Shown here in pieces: positions 59,060 to 64,000 of a DNA stretch of 64,000 bases. The translations under genes and the position numbers were made by a program. Under the pieces are notes generated by a model. It did no database searches. It was given only the letters and a program-made list of their open reading frames with translations, and had not been told where the DNA came from. The stretch spans positions 62,001 to 126,000 of the forward strand of contig UQLF01000002.1 in the NCBI GenBank assembly GCA_900541875.1. The letters run 5' to 3'. The DNA is from an uncultured Collinsella sp. (GTDB lineage Bacteria > Actinomycetota > Coriobacteriia > Coriobacteriales > Coriobacteriaceae). The first letter of the stretch is position 1. The number at the start of each line of letters is the position of its first letter.

Positions 59060-60187
59060 ATGAAAGACCTACTTTGTGACATATCGGCTTTTAGGTACTG
59101 GCGTTTGCCCCCTCAGGTGCGCGCTTTGTGTCCGCCGCTTCCACGGCCGGAAGAAGACCGGCAGCGATATGACCTCGCCTGTAACCCGACGGCTTCGGTC
59201 GTGCTCGGCTTTCCGTTGTATACATTGGTTCGGACGAGAAACAAACGGACTTGTCCTGCCAGCATTAGGCAGCGGCTGTTTCTTGGTGAGCTTCCCAGGG
59301 AATCCGTGCTGGAAACGGAGCATGGGTTTTTGATTACGTCTCCTCTACTGACGGCATTCATCATGTCGCGGCATTTGACGGATCTTCAGCTCCTTTTGGT
59401 ATTGGCGGAGATGTGTGGCTTGTTTGCGGTGTGCGCTCTGCCGGCGGCACTTGAGGCCGAGCTTGCGCGTGCAATTGGCTCGGGCGCGATTTCGACAACG
59501 TTCGGTTGGGCGCGCTGTCCGTCCGAGGACGGCACCGCCTCAAACTTATGGCGTCGAGACGCTTTGGTTTTGGGCGGAGACCTTGACCGTTTTTGTTCAG
59601 ATGTTTGCGGGATGCGTTGCGGCAATAGATTTATGGCGGTATCACAACTCGTTCCATTGGGTGCCGCGTCGCCTTTTGAGGTCGAGGCGTATTTGTTGCT
59701 TGGACTGCCGCGAGCCTTGGGAGGCGAAGGGTTTTGCGGTATAGGGCTCAATGTCGAAGTGACGTTAAGCACAAGTGCTCGAGCGATTGTGGGAAAGTCC
59801 CGTGTGTATATCGATCTACTTTTGTCTTCGCCGGACGGCAGGCGACAGGTGGCTATTGAATGTCAGGGAAAGGCCTCGCACGGACGCGCAGGGGATGGCT
59901 TGCGTGACGCTGACCGCATGACAGCCCTTCAAGCCATGGGCTACGATGTACTTCTCCTGACACACAGACAGATATCCGATGAGGATAGATTCCGCGCGAT
60001 CGTTAAGGCCGTATGCAGGATGCTCGATGCTGAATATCGTGATAAAAGCTCAGATGAGCAAAGGGCTGAGACATTACTCAGGTCTGAACTATTTGTTGAC
60101 TGGACAAAATTGGGAGTAATCGACGGAAAGATGCCCGTTAGACACAAAACAGCTCGATCGTGGACGGCTGCGGTTCTAAGTGAGTAG
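59060..60187 (+). CDS. Protein of unknown function with a restriction-endonuclease-like C-terminus
   Basis: Protein of 375 residues, no signal peptide. I do not recognise the N-terminal two thirds. The C-terminal part (about 245-320) reads RVYIDLLLSSPDGRRQVAIECQGKASH in two runs, then RDADRMTALQAMGYDVLLLT. This is the D...ExQ/K pattern of the PD-(D/E)XK nuclease fold as in DUF559 and very-short-patch-repair-like proteins. There is no clear ribosome binding site (GTG 59054 or ATG 59060), codon choice is less GC-biased than in neighbours, and 119-bp repeats bracket it; all suggest acquired DNA. Its TAG stop is inside repeat copy B. Confidence 0.65.
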   Translation: MKDLLCDISAFRYWRLPPQVRALCPPLPRPEEDRQRYDLACNPTASVVLGFPLYTLVRTRNKRTCPASIRQRLFLGELPRESVLETEHGFLITSPLLTAFIMSRHLTDLQLLLVLAEMCGLFAVCALPAALEAELARAIGSGAISTTFGWARCPSEDGTASNLWRRDALVLGGDLDRFCSDVCGMRCGNRFMAVSQLVPLGAASPFEVEAYLLLGLPRALGGEGFCGIGLNVEVTLSTSARAIVGKSRVYIDLLLSSPDGRRQVAIECQGKASHGRAGDGLRDADRMTALQAMGYDVLLLTHRQISDEDRFRAIVKAVCRMLDAEYRDKSSDEQRAETLLRSELFVDWTKLGVIDGKMPVRHKTARSWTAAVLSE

Positions 60188-60296
60188 ACTTTTGACACTT
60201 TGGCGACCAGGCCGTTTTGCAATAAGTTATTTACCTGCGGCTTTATAAAGCAATATGGATGGCGTGCTTGGCAAGTTCCAAAAAGTCTACTCACTT
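60178..60296. repeat. 119-bp repeat, copy B, overlapping the stop codon of the nuclease-like gene
   Basis: AAGTGAGTAGACTTTT and AAAAGTCTACTCACTT are perfect 16-bp terminal inverted repeats. The left end supplies codons AGT GAG TAG, the end of the preceding gene. It is in the same orientation as copy A, 1421 bp away, so the two form a direct pair. Confidence 0.9.
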
Positions 60297-60371
60297 AGTT
60301 TTTGACGAGAAACCTATGCCGAAGGCGGTCCTATTTCAGGGAGTTAACAAGTTTGTGAGGCACGAAAAAGG

Positions 60372-60402
60372 CCCGAACCATGCGGTCCGGGCCTTATAAA
60401 GC
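60372..60402 (-). terminator. Intrinsic terminator of the rubrerythrin gene
   Basis: AAGGCCCGAACC and GGTCCGGGCCTT pair; on the minus strand the stem is followed by TTTTTCG. Confidence 0.88.
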
Positions 60403-60428
60403 TAGAGAATGTCTCTCAGGCGTTTGGC

Positions 60429-60989
60429 TTAGCCGAAGTAGCGCTTGAGCAGGCCGGCGAAAGCCTTGCCGTGGCGGGCCTCGTCGCGAGCCATCTCGTG
60501 CACGGTGTCGTGGATGGCATCGAGGCCAGCGGCCTTGGCGCGCTTGGCAAGATCGGTCTTGCCGGCGGTGGCGCCGTTCTCGGCCTCAACGCGCATCTCG
60601 AGGTTCTTCTTGGTGGAGTCGGTCACGACCTCGCCCAGGAGCTCAGCGAACTTGGCGGCGTGCTCGGCCTCCTCGTGGGCAGCCTTCTCCCAGTACAGGC
60701 CGATCTCGGGATAGCCCTCGCGATGGGCGACGCGAGCCATGGCCAGGTACATACCGACCTCAGAGCACTCGCCCTCAAAGTTGGCGCGCAGGTCGGCAAC
60801 GATGTCCTCGGAGACGCCCTCCATCTTGGCGACGCCCACGACGTGCTCGGCAGCCCACTCGAGCTGACCCTCCTCCTGCTTCAGGAAGCGAGAACCGGGA
60901 ACGCCGCACTGGGGGCACTTGAAGTCCTCGGGCAGCTGGTCGCCGTCGAACTCTTCCACATAACCGCAAACGGGGCAAACAAACTTCAT
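60429..60989 (-). CDS. Reverse rubrerythrin (rubredoxin domain first)
   Basis: Protein of 186 residues. The rubredoxin domain is N-terminal: MKFVCPVCGYVEEFDGDQLP then FKCPQCGVPGSRFLK. A ferritin-like di-iron domain follows with ExxH-type ligands in NFEGECSEVGMYL, KAAHEEAEHAAKF and HEMARDEARHGKAF. Typical rubrerythrins have the opposite order, so this is the reverse type found in anaerobes, which reduces hydrogen peroxide and oxygen using NADH-derived electrons. ATG 60989 follows AAAGGATC; the long frame to 61094 is not supported. It is expressed alone. Confidence 0.93.
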   Translation of the reverse strand: MKFVCPVCGYVEEFDGDQLPEDFKCPQCGVPGSRFLKQEEGQLEWAAEHVVGVAKMEGVSEDIVADLRANFEGECSEVGMYLAMARVAHREGYPEIGLYWEKAAHEEAEHAAKFAELLGEVVTDSTKKNLEMRVEAENGATAGKTDLAKRAKAAGLDAIHDTVHEMARDEARHGKAFAGLLKRYFG

Positions 60990-61147
60990 GATTCGATCCT
61001 TTCGATCGATGGCGATGGGGCGCTTGTCCGGTCCCGTAAGGGCCCTCTCCGGACGTGCGTCTTGACGGGTTCTATTATCCATAAATGCAACCAAATGTGA
61101 AGCCTATTAGGAATGATTTTTAATAAAACAATTTTGAGATATGAAGA

Positions 61148-61227
61148 TGTTGATTGATTAACGATTGGCAGGCCGCCTTTGACCGCCGCTGAGTACAATC
61201 GGTCGAGCAAATGTTGACCAATCAACA
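61148..61227. promoter_or_regulatory. Two TGTTGA-type palindromes before the dehydrogenase operon
   Basis: TGTTGACCAATCAACA (61212-61227) is a perfect palindrome with a four-base centre. A weaker copy, TGTTGATTGATTAACG, starts at 61148, 64 bp (six helical turns) upstream. They probably bind a dimeric repressor or activator of the alcohol/aldehyde dehydrogenase genes. Confidence 0.6.
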
Positions 61228-61245
61228 AATGAAGGAGTTTCCTTT

Positions 61246-62466
61246 ATGCATCTAGCCCGTCGTGCCTGGTGCCGAACATATCAGACGGTTTTTCGCATTG
61301 CATTGCCGATCCTGCCCTATACCGAGCCGCGCATTTTGGAGCATGCCGAGGATGTGCCCGCGGTGCTTCAAAAGCGTTCGGTCCAGAAGGTCCTTATCGT
61401 GACAGACCCTGGTATTGCACGTTTGGGGCTCACGGCATCACTCGAGCGTGCGCTTACGGCTCAGGGGATTGGCGTTACGGTCTATGCCAAAACATCAGCG
61501 AACCCCACGGTTTCAAACGTGGAGGAAGCGGCGTCCCTGTATCGAGAGAGCGCCTGCCAGGCTGTTATCGGCTTTGGTGGCGGTTCGGCCATGGACTGCG
61601 CCAAGGGCGTGGGCGCACGCATTGCGCAGCCAAACAAGCCCATCAACAAGATGCGCGGCCTGCTGCGGATTCATCGTCGCCTGCCGCTTCTCATCGCCGT
61701 TCCCACCACGGCAGGCACGGGAAGCGAGGTCACGCTTGCGGCGGTAATTACCGATGACGAGACGCACTACAAGTACCCCATTAACGACTTTGTGCTTATC
61801 CCGCGCTTTGCGGTGCACGACCCCGAGTTTACGCGCGGTCTGCCCGCCTCCATTACGGGGCAGACGGGTATGGACGCCCTGACTCATGCCGCCGAGGCTT
61901 TTATCGGGCGAAGCACCACGCCCTATACGCGTAAGATGGCGCGACAGGCGGTGCAGCTCATCCACGACAATTTGCTCGAGGCCTATGAGCATGGCGACGA
62001 CATGCGTGCGCGTCGCAATATGCTTTCGGCGGCGTATAAGGCGGGCGTTGCGTTTACCCGCTCCTATGTTGGATACGTTCACGCCATCGCACACAGCTTG
62101 GGTGGGCGTTACGGGATTCCGCACGGCTTGGCCAACGCTATCATCCTGCCGCATATGCTTCGCGCCTATGGTGAGGCTGCTGCTCCTAAGCTCGCTGATC
62201 TCGCCCGCATGGCCGGCATCGCGCCGGTTAACGCGCAGGACAGCCTGGCGGCCGAGGCCTTTATCGATTGGGTCGACCGCATGAACGCCGCCTTGGATAT
62301 TCCCAAATATGTGGCGGGCATTCGTCGCTCTGACATTCCGCAGATGGCAGCACATGCCGATGCCGAGGCCAATCCGCTGTACCCCGTTCCGCTTTTGATG
62401 GACCGTTTGGAGCTCGAGCGTATGTACGAAGTCGTCGCGGGTGGTATGTTTGAGGACGAGAACTAG
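61246..62466 (+). CDS. Iron-containing alcohol dehydrogenase
   Basis: Group III dehydrogenase of 406 residues. The NAD-binding motif GFGGGSAMDCAKGVGARIAQ and PTTAGTGSEVT are present, followed by GMDALTHAAEAFIG and the iron-ligand region VHAIAHSLGGRYGIPHGLANA, with His residues spaced as in the family. It interconverts an alcohol and its aldehyde or ketone, probably to recycle NADH in fermentation. ATG 61246 follows GAAGGAG. The aldehyde dehydrogenase gene starts eight bases after the stop, so both act in one pathway. Confidence 0.93.
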   Translation: MHLARRAWCRTYQTVFRIALPILPYTEPRILEHAEDVPAVLQKRSVQKVLIVTDPGIARLGLTASLERALTAQGIGVTVYAKTSANPTVSNVEEAASLYRESACQAVIGFGGGSAMDCAKGVGARIAQPNKPINKMRGLLRIHRRLPLLIAVPTTAGTGSEVTLAAVITDDETHYKYPINDFVLIPRFAVHDPEFTRGLPASITGQTGMDALTHAAEAFIGRSTTPYTRKMARQAVQLIHDNLLEAYEHGDDMRARRNMLSAAYKAGVAFTRSYVGYVHAIAHSLGGRYGIPHGLANAIILPHMLRAYGEAAAPKLADLARMAGIAPVNAQDSLAAEAFIDWVDRMNAALDIPKYVAGIRRSDIPQMAAHADAEANPLYPVPLLMDRLELERMYEVVAGGMFEDEN

Positions 62467-62474
62467 GAGGGCCC

Positions 62475-63854
62475 ATGAACACCGAGGAAATCGCGCGCAT
62501 CGTCGGCGATCAGCGCACCTACTTTAAGACGCACGCTACGTTTGATGTCGATGCTCGACGTCGCACGCTCGTGAGTTTACGCGATACGGTACGGGCGCAC
62601 GAGGCCGATATTGCCCATGCGCTCAAGACCGATTTGGGAAAGTCGCATGACGAGGCATATATGTGCGAGATCGGTACGTCGCTTTCCGAGATTCGTCATC
62701 AGATCGCCCACGTGGCTCGATGGAGTCGTCCGCGCTTGCGTCCGTGTGACCTTGCCAACGCCGTGAGTGTGTGCAAAACGCAAGCCGTGCCCTATGGCGT
62801 CACGCTCATCATGGCTCCGTGGAACTACCCGTTTTTGCTGACGCTCGAGCCACTCGCCGGCGCCCTTGCCGCGGGCAATACTGTGGTCATCAAGCCGAGT
62901 GCCTATGCTCCGGCATCGAGCGCGGTACTCAAACAGATCTGTGAAGAGGCGTTTGATCCGCGTCTGGTGACGGTTGTCGAGGGCGGGCGGGCCGAAAACG
63001 AAGCGCTACTCGATGAGTGCTGGGACAAGATCTTCTTTACCGGTAGCGTTCCGGTCGGCAAGCTCGTCATGGAGCGCGCAAGTAAAAACCTTACGCCCGT
63101 GACGCTTGAGCTGGGCGGAAAGAGTCCCTGCATCGTGGATGCGACGGCAAACTTGAAGGTTGCGGCACGGCGTATCGCCTTTGGTAAATGGCTCAACGTG
63201 GGGCAGACCTGCGTGGCGCCCGACTACCTGCTGGTCGATACGAGCGTGCACGACGAGCTGCTGGGCCTCATCAAGGGGGAGGTCCGCCGTATGTTTGGCG
63301 AGCATCCGCTCGATAACGAGGACTACGGACATATCGTCAACGCCAAGCATTTTGCGCGCGTGCGTGGGCTGATCGACCCCGATAAGGTTGTGCTGGGAGG
63401 CACGGCGCGCGAGGCTTCGCTCAAGATTGAGCCGACGATTTTGGACGGCGTGGCCCCCGATGACGCCGTGATGCAGGAGGAGATCTTCGGTCCCATCTTG
63501 CCGGTGCTGACGTTTGAGAGCCTAGACGAGGCCGAAGCGTTTATTACGGATCGTCCGACGCCGCTGGCCCTGTATATCTTTAGCCAGGATCGTGCAGTTC
63601 AGCAACGCTTTGTGCGCTACGTGCCCTTTGGCGGCGGCTGCGTCAACGACACGATCATGCATTTGGCCACGAGCCATATAGGCTTTGGTGGCATGGGCGC
63701 GAGCGGTATGGGTCAGTACCATGGACGCGAGAGCTTCGATACGTTTAGCCACAAGAAGAGTATCGTGAACAAGGCAACGTGGTTGGACGTGCTATTCCGC
63801 TATGCTCCTTACGCAAGCTGGAAGCACAAGTTCGTGCGCATGTTTGTGCATTAG
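62475..63854 (+). CDS. Aldehyde dehydrogenase family protein
   Basis: NAD(P)-dependent dehydrogenase of 459 residues in the class 3 group (short N-terminus, C-terminal membrane-like tail). Motifs: IMAPWNYPFLLTLEPLAGAL, cofactor loop FFTGSVPVGK, general base Glu in LELGGKSP, catalytic Cys in NVGQTCVAPDYLL, and EEIFGPILPVL. The end WLDVLFRYAPYASWKHKFVRMF fits ALDH3-type tails. It oxidises the aldehyde made by the preceding gene or the reverse. AGGAGGG precedes ATG 62475. A stem-loop follows. Confidence 0.94.
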   Translation: MNTEEIARIVGDQRTYFKTHATFDVDARRRTLVSLRDTVRAHEADIAHALKTDLGKSHDEAYMCEIGTSLSEIRHQIAHVARWSRPRLRPCDLANAVSVCKTQAVPYGVTLIMAPWNYPFLLTLEPLAGALAAGNTVVIKPSAYAPASSAVLKQICEEAFDPRLVTVVEGGRAENEALLDECWDKIFFTGSVPVGKLVMERASKNLTPVTLELGGKSPCIVDATANLKVAARRIAFGKWLNVGQTCVAPDYLLVDTSVHDELLGLIKGEVRRMFGEHPLDNEDYGHIVNAKHFARVRGLIDPDKVVLGGTAREASLKIEPTILDGVAPDDAVMQEEIFGPILPVLTFESLDEAEAFITDRPTPLALYIFSQDRAVQQRFVRYVPFGGGCVNDTIMHLATSHIGFGGMGASGMGQYHGRESFDTFSHKKSIVNKATWLDVLFRYAPYASWKHKFVRMFVH

Positions 63855-63862
63855 AAAAGGGC

Positions 63863-63901
63863 GCAGGTAATACGAACAAGTGTTCCTATTACCTGCATTT
63901 T
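63863..63901 (+). terminator. Terminator after the dehydrogenase operon
   Basis: GCAGGTAATA and TATTACCTGC form a 10-bp stem whose loop contains GAAC/GTTC, followed by ATTTTGCG. Confidence 0.75.
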
Positions 63902-63959
63902 GCGTTAGACTACTGTTATGGAGCACGGATGGGCCAACTCCCTTTAGAAGGGATTTGGT

Positions 63960-64000
63960 ATGAACGTAAGCGATGTTATTTCGTTATTGGCGTTGTTGAT
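63960..64000 (+). CDS. Start of a small hydrophobic protein (cut by window end)
   Basis: ATG 63960 with AAGGGATT ahead opens MNVSDVISLLALL before the window ends. A very short frame, MEHGWANSL, precedes it at 63918. The hydrophobic start and the leader with GGGCCAACTCCCTTT pattern recall small holin-like type I toxins of gut bacteria, but 13 codons cannot settle it. Any other small membrane protein is possible. Confidence 0.35.
   Translation, partial: MNVSDVISLLALL

Noticed and set aside
60319..60403. 27-codon frame MPKAVLFQGVNKF before the rubrerythrin terminator
   Set aside because: No ribosome binding site and it runs through the terminator stem of the opposite gene.

Overview
The window looks like a chromosomal segment of a gut coriobacterium, most likely Collinsella. 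The support is GC-rich DNA with strong G/C bias at third codon positions, AAGGAGG-type ribosome binding sites, an anaerobe's enzyme set (reverse rubrerythrin, iron-dependent alcohol dehydrogenase), a bile-salt-hydrolase-type Ntn hydrolase, and many short palindromic repeats in intergenic DNA. The genus is inferred from recognised protein families, not from a search. I see no rRNA, tRNA, CRISPR array, prophage or intact transposase.

Layout. 0-3.4 kb: the end of a ferredoxin-like gene, an EamA transporter, and a GntR (YtrA-type)/ABC transporter operon with a probable operator. 3.5-6.7 kb: release factor 3, then a queuosine-precursor (VUT/YhhQ) transporter with a preQ1-like leader, and an SDR oxidoreductase. 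6.8-11 kb: uracil-DNA glycosylase, a divergent EamA/LysR pair, and a MATE exporter. 11-22.3 kb: RNA and DNA maintenance genes (RlmA-like, RsmJ, a Tet(M)-like translational GTPase, an AAA ATPase, a compact UvrA, TrmL, a CobW-type GTPase), with small unknown proteins between them. 22.4-29 kb: an ArsC/Spx-like protein, a flavin reductase, two related c-di-GMP signalling proteins and a patatin-like lipase. 29-31.2 kb: a thiamine salvage operon (thiM, thiamine-binding protein, thiE) behind a TPP riboswitch with its own terminator. 31.3-38.1 kb: HAD phosphatase, LysR, MetE-like methyltransferase, uracil and purine permeases, and an esterase. 38.3-45.8 kb: a peptide deformylase homologue that lacks its catalytic Glu, bile salt hydrolase, Kup potassium transporter, a second EamA/LysR pair, and an XRE-aminotransferase fusion. 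46-52.2 kb: a cluster made of an amidohydrolase-fold protein, two neutral-ceramidase-like proteins and a PTS EIIBC, probably controlled by a convergent LysR. 52.2-60.2 kb: a second deformylase, an MFS exporter, a winged-helix protein with an RGG-repeat tail, the PLP synthase genes pdxT and pdxS with divergent pdxR, and an unknown nuclease-like protein bracketed by two 119-bp repeats. 60.4-64 kb: rubrerythrin, an alcohol/aldehyde dehydrogenase operon, and the first codons of a possible small membrane toxin.

Two things stand out. First, at least four unrelated families of palindromic repeats sit at gene 3' ends, and in four cases the repeat itself encodes the stop codon of the neighbouring gene (16.76, 20.51, 58.76 and 60.19 kb). 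Second, the 46-51 kb PTS/ceramidase-like/amidohydrolase cluster looks like an uncharacterised uptake and amide-cleavage pathway for a sugar-containing substrate. Starts were corrected by ribosome binding site wherever the longest frame ran upstream of a better site. All functional assignments come from reading motifs, not from database searches.
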